Shown: positions 1-7,520, counted from the stretch's first letter. The stretch: 8,480 bases of DNA from an uncultured bacterium (GCA_903934155.1 CAIZMS010000103.1:1-8480), one strand, 5' to 3'. Notes: a model not told the origin generated them from the letters alone. A program made the numbers and translations.

Positions 1-153
1 GTAACGCCAGCGATCATTACGCACGGCATGGTTCCCCTCTCCCATGGTCATGTCATCGGCATTCAGGACGGGCAGTGCGGCCCATAGCGCCAGTGGCAAT
101 GAGGCAACGAATATTCGTCGTGAAAGATTTGTCATATTATCGCCGAACTTCAT
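1..153 (-). CDS. Start of a Tat-like signal-peptide protein with a sulfatase C-terminal motif (partial)
   Basis: The first 51 codons of a gene run off the left edge, starting at the ATG at 153, six bases after the stop of the preceding gene. The N-terminus has twin arginines followed by a hydrophobic stretch (NLSRRIFVASLPLALWAALP, then VLNADD), consistent with a Tat or Sec signal peptide cut near residue 32. Right after it comes MTMGEGNHAVRNDRWRY, which closely resembles the GNHAVR-x-x-RWRYIRY motif found near the C-terminus of S1 sulfatases, just before EELYD. No formylglycine motif or metal-binding region lies between. A second ATG at 135 is an alternative start; neither has a clear Shine-Dalgarno sequence. 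The gene could be an internally deleted sulfatase remnant, a small secreted sulfatase-tail protein, or a chance similarity in another family. That an ORF starts here is fairly secure; its identity is not. Confidence 0.6.
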   Translation of the reverse strand, partial: MKFGDNMTNLSRRIFVASLPLALWAALPVLNADDMTMGEGNHAVRNDRWRY

Positions 154-159
154 GATGTC

Positions 160-1683
160 TTATCGCGTCGTGAACATCCATTCTCCGAGCATGGGGAAGC
201 CAAGAAACTTCAGGCCATCCCGGTCGCCAAACGCACCCTTTTCGACGGTGATTGAATACCGGGTCTTATCCTTCAGCTGAACTGGAAACTGAATGACCAC
301 CACCCGGCCATCCTGTTCCGTGACGGCATCGGACTCAACCGGAACAGAAGCCAGTTTCTTCCGGTCGCCCAAGCGGTAAAGACTGATGGTGCCTGAGCCT
401 TTTTTGACCGGGCGATCAAACTCGATCCGGCACTGAAATGCGTTCGTCGGCACCTGATCACTGCCGTGCCGGGGCGTAAGCACCTTCGCTTCAAGGTAGC
501 TGGCCTTCCAGGTGATGCGACCCTGCCGCTTGGTGAGGTCCAGCCACACACTGGCATGCTCAAACTCCCGCGTGTAGGTGAACCCCTGTTTTACGGCCGG
601 CCCCTTGGGCGCACCCAGCGGTTTCCTGAACTCCGGAAAGTCCGGAGCCCAGGACTGGGCGTCCCCGGCCACCCGTGGATCTGCCTGATACTGGAAGTAG
701 GAATGCCGCTCGGCACAAATCAGGAAAATGGCCAGCTTGTACTCGAAGTTGTGATAAACGCCCGGGGAAGCCCCCGCTTCCTCGATGCCGTCGGCGGCAA
801 GCTTGATGTCCTTGTCATTCTGGGCCGACAAATGTAGCACGATGATTTTACCGGCTTGGGCGACTTGTTGTACGGCCTGCATTCCAGCGGCCAGATACTC
901 CTCGTAGGAATGAATGCCGGGAGGAAGCGCGGGAAAGTGGTCGAACCCCTCCAGATAGGATCCGTCGAGGTACTTCATCACCTCGGGGATGGCGGTCTCA
1001 TTCTTGTCGGCCCTCAGGTAATTACCAATGCGGATTTTACGGGTATTCCCCGACCGCTTGAGGTGCTCCTCCATCATCGCGTGATATCCGGCGATATAAT
1101 CCGTCTGAGGATCCTGCCCCGTCGCCCTCTGGACTGGGAGGTAATTCACCGCCTTCGCATAGGCATCAAAAAAGATTCCATCCAAAATCGGAATATCCAG
1201 AATTCTCGCAACATCCCGGATCCAATACTCCCTGATCTCGGGCTTACGCAGGTCATACAGGGGTCGCGAATTTCGACCACGCCCATTCACCTCGGGCTTC
1301 CCCTGGGTATAGAGAAACCAGTCGGGATGGTTATGGAACAACGGATCCGCCATCCCTTGAACATGCAGCACCAGATTCTTGTAGCCTAAAATGGTGATAC
1401 GGGGATTGAACTTCTTAACCTCCGCGGCCAGGGCCAGATCTTTCTCGGTCACGGCAATCTGCAGGAAATCGTGCCGGGCAATACGGGCATAGTCCTCATC
1501 GACCCAGGGTGTCGGCTTGTGCACGGCCAGGGCACGGGGAACGGTGTCCCAACAGAACGGCGGAAACCGGTCACCCCGGCCCTCCGCCTGATCTGCCATA
1601 ACCGGGTCACACTGCCCCCCCAACATCAAGGCGCATAACGCCGTCAGGCTCAGGGAACACTGTCTTTTCAGGATTCCGCTCAT
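160..1683 (-). CDS. Secreted TIM-barrel putative glycoside hydrolase (GHL15-like) with C-terminal SbsA-type Ig-like domain
   Basis: This 507-residue protein begins with a signal peptide (about 1-30, cleavage near VMA/DQ). Residues about 40-340 read as a (beta/alpha)8 barrel of the hypothetical glycosyl hydrolase type: FPPFCWDTVP, ITILGYKNLV, HNHPDWFLYTQGK, YDLRKPEIREYWI, LDGIFFDAY and GSYLEGFDHFP. The acidic residues D173 (FFDAY) and E245 (YLEGF) sit at likely strand ends and are candidate catalytic residues. The last 90 or so residues look like a bacterial Ig-like domain 5: FQCRIEFDRPVKKGSGTISLY, then RYSITVEKGAFGDRDGLKF, ending in EWMFTTR. Such domains usually serve as spacers or in carbohydrate or surface attachment. 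The ATG at 1683 gives an ATGA overlap with the stop of the GH95-like gene and has GGGGG 3 bases upstream; a 7-codon extension to 1704 would enter that gene. I do not know its substrate. The assignment to GHL15 is from memory of the pattern. Confidence 0.75.
   Translation of the reverse strand: MSGILKRQCSLSLTALCALMLGGQCDPVMADQAEGRGDRFPPFCWDTVPRALAVHKPTPWVDEDYARIARHDFLQIAVTEKDLALAAEVKKFNPRITILGYKNLVLHVQGMADPLFHNHPDWFLYTQGKPEVNGRGRNSRPLYDLRKPEIREYWIRDVARILDIPILDGIFFDAYAKAVNYLPVQRATGQDPQTDYIAGYHAMMEEHLKRSGNTRKIRIGNYLRADKNETAIPEVMKYLDGSYLEGFDHFPALPPGIHSYEEYLAAGMQAVQQVAQAGKIIVLHLSAQNDKDIKLAADGIEEAGASPGVYHNFEYKLAIFLICAERHSYFQYQADPRVAGDAQSWAPDFPEFRKPLGAPKGPAVKQGFTYTREFEHASVWLDLTKRQGRITWKASYLEAKVLTPRHGSDQVPTNAFQCRIEFDRPVKKGSGTISLYRLGDRKKLASVPVESDAVTEQDGRVVVIQFPVQLKDKTRYSITVEKGAFGDRDGLKFLGFPMLGEWMFTTR
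1680..1683 (-). other. ATGA stop/start overlap, GH95-like to GHL15-like
   Basis: The TGA stop of the GH95-like gene (1682-1680) overlaps the ATG of the next gene (1683-1681), the same arrangement as at 5202-5205. A GGGGG run at 1691-1687 lies 3 bases upstream and may act as a short-spaced ribosome site. Confidence 0.75.
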
Positions 1684-3761
1684 TTTCCCCCATACAAATT
1701 GCAACGCCCGGCCTGAGCTGCGACCGGGGCAATAACCGGGTCGCCGGATCCCAGAATAATCTCCTCACCCTTGGCCAGCTTCAACTCCTTCCGTTCGCCA
1801 TCCACGAGAACCTGGCACGGTTCACCGGCAAGGCTCTTGATACGAACGAACTGCGTCTTGCCATCCTTACGCACGGCACTGACTAGGAAAGCCCCCTCCG
1901 TACGGAGATTGTGGAAGGCCACATCCTTCCAACTGTCCGGCACACCGGGGAAAACACGGATCGTGCCGCCCCAGCTCTGCAAAAGCAGATCGTGCACGCA
2001 TTGCGCGGCGGAGAACGGGGTCTCGATGACAGGACTGCCTTCAAGGTACATGGTGTTCGAGGTGGGATAGCGCTCGATGAACGCGTTGAGCAACTGCAAC
2101 GCCTGATCGCGGCGGCCGATGGACGCGCAGATCGAGGATGAACCGGTAAAGGAATAGCCCTTCAGCGCCCCCTCGAAGCCGATCCAATGATCCAGTGATT
2201 TGGCGATCAGATCCCGGTGTTCCGGCTGATCCCAATTCATCGTGTAAAGCGGGTAAATCATCAGCAGGTGAGAGTAATGCCGGTGCGACTTCGCCAGGGG
2301 TTTGTCGCGCCCGATCATCAGGCCATCGGGCCCGGTCGGGTAATCGGTCAGTGTCGCAAGAATAGTCTTCCACTCCGGCAACAGCGGGTCGGCCATCTTC
2401 AGGCGCTCGCACTCCGTAATCAGCGTCTGCACCCCCCAACGCAGCAAAGCGAGATCGTAGTTACTGTCCGGCTGCACACCATATTCGGGAGAGGATGTTT
2501 CCGGAAGATGCAGTTTGCCGTCATCACCTTTCGTCATGATATGGCGATAGTAATTCACACAGCGCCGTAGCAACGGCAGCATTTTCTCCCGCATGCGAAC
2601 ATCATCACCACTGTACCGGCACTGGCGCCAGTAATTATGGCAGGCCCAGGTCAGATTGCCGACTTCGTTTTCAACCTTGCCGACGCAATCATTCCCTGTC
2701 GTACGACTGATGGCGGCGGAATCGTGCTGAAATTCAGGCTTCACATTCTGAATGAGATTGGTGAGGTTACGGTCGAGCATCCCGCAGAGACTCTCGCCGA
2801 GCTCAAGACGGTTGGCCGTGTAAACGGGAGAATAGGCCAACTGGATGTTCAGATTCCACCAGATAGCCGGCCACTTGGTGGCTTTGAACCACGGCCCCAT
2901 GAGGTCGATCGCAGGCCGATCGGCGCGTGTGGCGGACGCCAGCTTGTAGATTTGGATCCAGTAGAAACTTTCCATCCGCGTGTCCGGCAGACTGACAAAA
3001 CTCTTCGGCCAGAACGCGTGCCACCAGTCGCGATGGGTCACCGCCAGCTTCTCCACACCGCTTTGCACGGCTTTGCGAACGGCCGCAACGGCCTCGTCGG
3101 AAGTCCCAATACTGATAAACACCGCCGACTCCGTTTTCTGCCAGGCGGTCGCGTAGTGCCCCCCAGCCGTCATAGGCTGGAAGCAGACATTCACATCACC
3201 CTCGGCTTTCAACTGCGAAGGCGGGTTTGCCTTGTAGTCAGCTGGCCGCCTGCGCGTACTGCCTGACTCCTCGGCAACCCAGATCCACTGAAAATCACGC
3301 TCGCCAGCGCTGGCCTTGAAATCAATGACCATCACAAGATCATTGGCCTGGGCAAACGACCGCCATTCGATCGTGCCACGATCCGTTGTCAACTTGCCTG
3401 TCGCCTCGGCATTCCAGAGATCGACCCGCATGGTGCCGCCGCTAACCGTGCCGACGGGTTTCAGGAGAAAATGACCGATCGGAAGACGTGCCTTGTCGTA
3501 ACAGGCGTCGTTACCGGTCTGACGATGATCTGTAACATCGCTTCGCCCGATATCCCAGCGCAGCGTGTCGGCTTCGCGGTAGATCATCGTGCCGAGCAGG
3601 CCGTTGCCGATGAAGGCGCCCCCGGTCCACTGAGACGGCATTTTCTTCCAGACGAGATCGTGCCGCGCCAGAAATTCAGGCCAGTTAACTTTGTCCGTCA
3701 GTTCCGCCGCATATCCCGTCGAAGCCAGCAGGCACACCATCAAAAGCCATCGTTTCAACAT
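1680..3761 (-). CDS. Secreted GH95-like glycoside hydrolase (alpha-L-fucosidase/galactosidase superfamily), catalytic Asp replaced by Glu
   Basis: This 693-residue protein has a signal peptide at about 1-18 (cleavage near GYA/AE), an N-terminal beta domain typical of GH95 (GGAFIGNGLLGTMIYREADT at about 47-66), an (alpha/alpha) barrel from about 240 to 600 and a C-terminal beta domain (GTIRVFPGVPDSW, LRTEGAFLVSAVRKDGKT). Inverting 1,2-alpha-L-fucosidase AfcA uses E566 with N421, N423 and D766. Here WNLNIQ (N303, N305) and SSPEYG (E426) match the first three, and SHRHYSHLLMIYP (492-504) matches the conserved His-rich motif. The usual I-DGNFG segment reads I-ETPFSAA (E580), so the base Asp becomes Glu. 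Known GH95 activities are alpha-L-fucosidase and alpha-L-galactosidase; the specificity of this divergent branch is not known to me. I chose the ATG at 3761 over the one at 3767 because AAGGAG directly abuts the latter but sits 6 bases from the former. The stop TGA overlaps the next ATG. Confidence 0.85.
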   Translation of the reverse strand: MLKRWLLMVCLLASTGYAAELTDKVNWPEFLARHDLVWKKMPSQWTGGAFIGNGLLGTMIYREADTLRWDIGRSDVTDHRQTGNDACYDKARLPIGHFLLKPVGTVSGGTMRVDLWNAEATGKLTTDRGTIEWRSFAQANDLVMVIDFKASAGERDFQWIWVAEESGSTRRRPADYKANPPSQLKAEGDVNVCFQPMTAGGHYATAWQKTESAVFISIGTSDEAVAAVRKAVQSGVEKLAVTHRDWWHAFWPKSFVSLPDTRMESFYWIQIYKLASATRADRPAIDLMGPWFKATKWPAIWWNLNIQLAYSPVYTANRLELGESLCGMLDRNLTNLIQNVKPEFQHDSAAISRTTGNDCVGKVENEVGNLTWACHNYWRQCRYSGDDVRMREKMLPLLRRCVNYYRHIMTKGDDGKLHLPETSSPEYGVQPDSNYDLALLRWGVQTLITECERLKMADPLLPEWKTILATLTDYPTGPDGLMIGRDKPLAKSHRHYSHLLMIYPLYTMNWDQPEHRDLIAKSLDHWIGFEGALKGYSFTGSSSICASIGRRDQALQLLNAFIERYPTSNTMYLEGSPVIETPFSAAQCVHDLLLQSWGGTIRVFPGVPDSWKDVAFHNLRTEGAFLVSAVRKDGKTQFVRIKSLAGEPCQVLVDGERKELKLAKGEEIILGSGDPVIAPVAAQAGRCNLYGGK

Positions 3762-3767
3762 AGTCAT

Positions 3768-3773
3768 CTCCTT
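3768..3773 (-). promoter_or_regulatory. Ribosome binding site that decides the GH95-like start
   Basis: The minus-strand AAGGAG is a strong Shine-Dalgarno match. It touches the ATG at 3767 directly, leaving no spacer, but is 6 bases from the in-frame ATG at 3761, so initiation at 3761 (MLKRW) is favoured. Confidence 0.75.
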
Positions 3774-3789
3774 ATGGTTATCGTTTCCT

Positions 3790-5205
3790 TTAATATTTGC
3801 CTACCGGCTCCACCCCTTTGCCGCACTGTGCATCCAGATCCGGAGCGCTAAAGTCCTCCACATCATCACAAAGTATGGCTGGTCGTTTCTCTTTACCCTT
3901 AAAGCGGAACTTTACATTATTCAGAGTGACCCCCTTCGCATGGCGGATAAAAAGTCCATAGGCAGGCAAGTCGCCTTTGAAGGCAAAGAATTCCGGCTTC
4001 CAATCCCCCAGCTCCGGCACATCACGCCTCTGAGCCGTCGCCTCGGATCCTCCCCCGGGGAATGTGATTTCAACATTCCTGAATTCGACCCCCTCAATCT
4101 TCTGTTCCGGAACGCCGATGATCGCCATGTAGGCATTGGCATTCCTGACAGCAGGGTTGCCTGCCACAGCCTTGATGTTCACGAATTTAATATTCCTCAT
4201 TTTCCCCGGCGGCGGAAGCGGAACATCCTTCAGAGCCCGGCTAAACCGATGGCTGTTCAGGGTCATAAACACCGGCCGGGTGACGTTCTCCATGGTGATG
4301 TTTTCGAAGAGCATATTTTCCATCACGGATCCCTCGGCCATCTGAAGCTTGAAGCCGCAGCCGTCCACATCATGGAAATGACAGTCTCGCATTTCAACAT
4401 TCCGGATATCACTCCGCGTTAGCAGGCCAATCCTGATGGCCGCCCAGCGGGCGCTGAAGGTGCAGTTTGTGATTTTGATATTTTCACAGGGCCGGTTTTC
4501 CTCGGAAGCCTGGAGACAGATGGAATCATCACTGGTATTGAAATCACAGTTATCCACGGTGACGTTCCGGCAACTGTCAAAGTCAAGTCCGTCACCATTC
4601 CAATTGGCTCTGGCCTGGATCTTGATGTGCTTCACCTCCACATTTTCGCAGCCAATAATGGCACAGGTCCACGACGCGGGATCACGCATCGAAACATCGC
4701 GAAAAACCACATTCGTGCAATTCAGGAACCTGAGCAGCATCGGCCGTGCCCCGTTCCGCAGGCCGGGCGGAAAATGCTTCTGCGATCCGTTGCCATCCAG
4801 CGTGCCTTCACCGGTAATGGAAATCGTGTCCGCCCCTTCCGCGTAGATCAGGCAGCGGTCCATCCAGGGCGATTTGTCGTAGCGAATTCCGCCCGTATCG
4901 GTGGCATAGTCTTTGATATCGGGGCTACCCAGAATAACCGCGCCCTTTTCAAGATGCAGCGCCACGCCGGATTTCAGATAAAAGGTACCGGTCATGTACC
5001 GGCCGGATGGAAAGACCAGCCTGCCGCCCGTTTGACGGCAGGCCTCAATCGCGGACTGAATAGCTTTTGTGCAAAGCGTCCCGCCATCCGCAACCGCGCC
5101 ATAATCCATGACGCTTAAGTCTTTTTTCTCACTTGCGATTCCTGCAGAAGAGAGGCACGCCAAAACGGCCAGATAAATCGGCAAGCACTGGGCTGCCTTT
5201 ATCAT
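3790..5205 (-). CDS. Secreted GH28-like right-handed beta-helix protein (polygalacturonase superfamily) with variant active site
   Basis: This 471-residue protein has a signal peptide at about 1-24 and the GH28/pectate-lyase-like opening VMDYGAVADGG (32-42), then PSGRYMTGTFYLKSGVALHLEKGA. Cys- and Asn-rich beta-helix coils follow (CENVEVKHIKI, CRNVTVDNCDF, CENIKITNCTF, IRNVEMRDCHF). GH28 enzymes cut pectic backbones such as polygalacturonan or rhamnogalacturonan by inversion, using three Asp. Here the Asp are kept: NGD (203-205, usually NTD) and SDD (225-227, usually GDD). The GHG motif is replaced by WAA (254-256), so the conserved His is absent, and RIK is replaced by GFK (284-286), so only the Lys remains. 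The fold call is firm, but substrate and activity are less sure. The ATG at 5205 overlaps the stop of the GH127 gene, with AAAAAGAA just upstream as a weak ribosome site. It is followed after 28 bases by the GH95-like gene. Confidence 0.87.
   Translation of the reverse strand: MIKAAQCLPIYLAVLACLSSAGIASEKKDLSVMDYGAVADGGTLCTKAIQSAIEACRQTGGRLVFPSGRYMTGTFYLKSGVALHLEKGAVILGSPDIKDYATDTGGIRYDKSPWMDRCLIYAEGADTISITGEGTLDGNGSQKHFPPGLRNGARPMLLRFLNCTNVVFRDVSMRDPASWTCAIIGCENVEVKHIKIQARANWNGDGLDFDSCRNVTVDNCDFNTSDDSICLQASEENRPCENIKITNCTFSARWAAIRIGLLTRSDIRNVEMRDCHFHDVDGCGFKLQMAEGSVMENMLFENITMENVTRPVFMTLNSHRFSRALKDVPLPPPGKMRNIKFVNIKAVAGNPAVRNANAYMAIIGVPEQKIEGVEFRNVEITFPGGGSEATAQRRDVPELGDWKPEFFAFKGDLPAYGLFIRHAKGVTLNNVKFRFKGKEKRPAILCDDVEDFSAPDLDAQCGKGVEPVGKY
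5202..5205 (-). other. ATGA stop/start overlap, GH127 to GH28
   Basis: The TGA stop of the GH127-type gene (5204-5202) shares bases with the ATG of the GH28-like gene (5205-5203). This arrangement is typical of translational coupling. The ribosome site for the second gene (AAAAAGAA, 5213-5206) is made of the lysine codons at the end of the first. Confidence 0.85.
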
Positions 5206-7514
5206 TTCTTTTTGGCCGCCGGTTTTTTCTTTGCAGACACCTTTTTGGCATCAAACGCGGCCTTGCATTCCGCACACATTGCGCCAGCCGATTCGCAGGC
5301 CGGGCAGCCGGGAGTTCCCTTGGGCTGTTGCCCCGCCTTCTTCATCGCCGCCGCCTGTCGTGCCGAGATCTTCACAAAGGGCTCGGGGGGATTCTGCCAG
5401 TCATGGCCGACAGGCCCGTTGTCGATCACCGGAAACGCCGACAACCGCAACCTCCCGGCGCCCATGGGGATCAACGTGATGTCTTCAACCGGTTCGTCTG
5501 ATTTTATGGGGCTTTCTGCAATCAGCCCGACCAGATCCATGTCATCCGTCTTCCATCCGGGAATCCGGCGCCCTTTGGCCTTGAGCTCAACCGGCGCCTG
5601 CGAGACTTCCCAGACATTGTTGTCGGCCGGCCAGTCTTTCTTGGAGACCTTAAACGAGGCCTCAAGGTTCGCCTTGTCAACGATCAGGCCATAGTTCCAC
5701 GGCGTGGTCGGATAGATTTCAAAGGCGGGCCATGCGGCAAGCTGCTCCTTGGACAGCTCCCGCCTCCATGCATCCGGGAGGTATTCCTTGGAAACCGCGA
5801 TCGCTCCATCAATCGGCACATATTTCTCGGAAATTTTCAGGGAATAAGTCAGCGGTCCCCGGTCAACCGAAATACTGTTCGCATTCTTTTCCCAGGTCCT
5901 GACCTTGACTTGCATCGGCAAGGCAAGTTTAACCACATCCCCGTTCTTCCATTCGCGATCGATCCGAAGGAATGACTGCGGCTTCGTTTGCGCCTTGACC
6001 GGCTGACCATTAATGCTGAGCTCGATCTTATCGCACCAGACAGGAATCCGGAAATACAGGGGGAATTTCACCGACTTGGCCAATGACAGGGAAAGCGAGA
6101 CGGTCTCGTCAAAGGGATACTGCGTGGTCTGAGCAATGCTCACCTCCGTGCCGTCACCCACTTTTGCCGTGACCTTGGAGTCCGAGTAAAAAACGAGCGC
6201 CAGACCGTTGTCCGGCGTCGCCATCCAGAGGTGTTCCGCATAATAGGGCCACCCTTGTCCCATATTGAGCTGGCAGCACCGGTGCCCATGCGGGTTCATC
6301 TGGTACTTGGCGCCCGGATCCTGAATCTTCGGGCTCTTGTTTTTACTGTTGGAAATGATCAGGTTCGGCGCGGTCAAATAGCGAAGCGCCCTCTGATCCG
6401 GAGTCGTGATGGCGGGAAGCGAGTTGAAGGCAACATCCTCGCAACGATCAGCCCACTTGAGATCGCTGGAGATCTTCAGGATTTCTTCAGAGGAATGCAT
6501 CATTTCAACGATTCCGCATGTTTCGACCGCCTGGCGGGCGCTGATGAAGTTAGATCGGCAGTTTTCATCGCCGCCGAACATTCCGCCCGGGACCTGCCCG
6601 TACATTCCCCAAACCGTCTGATAGTTCCGCTCCGGTGCCGTCAAGTGCTTGGGATCCTTGGACTGCAGGTAATAGGTTGGCATTCCGCGCAAGGCCTGCG
6701 AGATGTTGACATTGTGCCAATCCGGGATGCCATCCGTCCAGTTGGCGATCTTGTTGAAAATCTTGGTTGCCAGATCCAGAAGCTTTTTGTCCCCTGTCCG
6801 GTTGTAGAGCCAGTACACGCTGGCGAGATTATCGCCCCCGCGCTGCTTTTGCCAGAGTGGCGGGAGAAAGTCGTCGTCCGGAACCTTGAACTGCCACTCA
6901 AAGTACTTCGTCATCAGGCGGATTACGCGCTCATCGCCGGAATATTCGTAATAGGCCTGAAGTGCATTCAGCATGGGCATGTTGGGCCACAGATCAGGCT
7001 TACCCTTGCTGTGAACCCGGGGTGAGGCAATATTGGCCCGGGGGCCGAACCAGCCGTCTTCCCGCTGGCTTGAGATAACCCCATTGATCCATACCTTGGC
7101 CTCATCGATCATTTTCTGATCACCCAGGACATAGGCCAAATCGCCATAGCCCTTCAGCCAATACGGGACTTCTTCCCAGAATTTCTCACCTTCCCCAGAC
7201 GGACTGAGCCAGGGACTGGTTTCCTTGATCAGGAACCGACTCAACTCGGGAAGATGCCCGAAGAAGCCGGTGGCTTCCAGCTCGAGTTGTTTGCGAAGCC
7301 AGCCCTGCGGCTTGATCGCGCCAATCGGCAGCTTGAGAAGAGGGCTCGGAAGCAGAGGCTCCCGATTGCCCACATAAAACTTATTCTTCACTTCGACACC
7401 AGGCCGATCGACCACGGCAATACTGCCCTCCTCGCCCGGAAGATTCGCCGCAAAAGCCTGACAGCCCAAACCGGCCAGAAAAACAGTCAACACAACATTC
7501 ATTTTCACAGACAT
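5202..7514 (-). CDS. Secreted GH127-type (DUF1680) glycoside hydrolase, probable beta-L-arabinofuranosidase, with Cys4/Lys-rich tail
   Basis: This 770-residue protein belongs to the GH127 superfamily, whose studied members remove beta-L-arabinofuranose with a zinc-bound cysteine nucleophile. A Sec signal peptide covers about residues 1-23 (cleavage near AFA/AN). An (alpha/alpha) barrel covers about 50-430 and beta-sandwich domains about 435-700. The zinc/nucleophile set is present: E331 and C333 in VETC, and C413 and C414 in GHRCCQLN. These match E338, C340, C417 and C418 of Bifidobacterium HypBA1. E317 (GGDENC) is the candidate acid/base. After the last beta domain comes an extra tail with C737, C740, C747 and C750 (C-x2-C-x6-C-x2-C), then a Lys/Ala-rich end. 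I chose the ATG at 7514 because AAGGGG lies 6 bases upstream and a signal peptide follows; the longer frame to 7619 only overlaps the sulfatase gene. Its TGA overlaps the next ATG (ATGA). Related GH families share this fold, so the exact sugar is uncertain. Confidence 0.9.
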   Translation of the reverse strand: MSVKMNVVLTVFLAGLGCQAFAANLPGEEGSIAVVDRPGVEVKNKFYVGNREPLLPSPLLKLPIGAIKPQGWLRKQLELEATGFFGHLPELSRFLIKETSPWLSPSGEGEKFWEEVPYWLKGYGDLAYVLGDQKMIDEAKVWINGVISSQREDGWFGPRANIASPRVHSKGKPDLWPNMPMLNALQAYYEYSGDERVIRLMTKYFEWQFKVPDDDFLPPLWQKQRGGDNLASVYWLYNRTGDKKLLDLATKIFNKIANWTDGIPDWHNVNISQALRGMPTYYLQSKDPKHLTAPERNYQTVWGMYGQVPGGMFGGDENCRSNFISARQAVETCGIVEMMHSSEEILKISSDLKWADRCEDVAFNSLPAITTPDQRALRYLTAPNLIISNSKNKSPKIQDPGAKYQMNPHGHRCCQLNMGQGWPYYAEHLWMATPDNGLALVFYSDSKVTAKVGDGTEVSIAQTTQYPFDETVSLSLSLAKSVKFPLYFRIPVWCDKIELSINGQPVKAQTKPQSFLRIDREWKNGDVVKLALPMQVKVRTWEKNANSISVDRGPLTYSLKISEKYVPIDGAIAVSKEYLPDAWRRELSKEQLAAWPAFEIYPTTPWNYGLIVDKANLEASFKVSKKDWPADNNVWEVSQAPVELKAKGRRIPGWKTDDMDLVGLIAESPIKSDEPVEDITLIPMGAGRLRLSAFPVIDNGPVGHDWQNPPEPFVKISARQAAAMKKAGQQPKGTPGCPACESAGAMCAECKAAFDAKKVSAKKKPAAKKK

Positions 7515-7520
7515 AAGGAA

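Noticed and set aside
856..1389. 177-codon open frame on the plus strand
   Set aside because: It is antisense to the barrel-hydrolase gene, whose reading frame has clear family motifs.
1684..1704. 7-codon N-terminal extension of the barrel hydrolase
   Set aside because: The ATG at 1683 gives an ATGA overlap like that at 5202-5205 and places the signal peptide at the N-terminus.
2041..2439. 132-codon minus-strand frame
   Set aside because: It is a second frame inside the GH95-like gene; the conserved His-rich motif and the end of the barrel are read in the other frame.
2637..3266. 209-codon open frame on the plus strand
   Set aside because: It is a mirror of the GH95-like coding sequence, with no ribosome site or domain.
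3762..3789. Possible promoter or terminator in the 28-base gap before the GH95-like gene
   Set aside because: It holds a ribosome site but no inverted repeat with a T-run and no recognisable -35/-10 pair.
3691..4422. 243-codon open frame on the plus strand
   Set aside because: It is antisense to the GH28-like gene and to the start of the GH95-like gene, and the translation has no recognisable motif.
5147..5164. Possible lipobox (VLAC) in the GH28-like signal peptide
   Set aside because: Leucine at the -2 position is not typical of a lipobox and a normal signal-peptidase I site follows, so I do not call a lipoprotein.
6231..7025. 264-codon open frame on the plus strand
   Set aside because: It lies wholly inside the GH127-type gene on the other strand and its product shows no domain or signal; long antisense frames are expected at this base composition.
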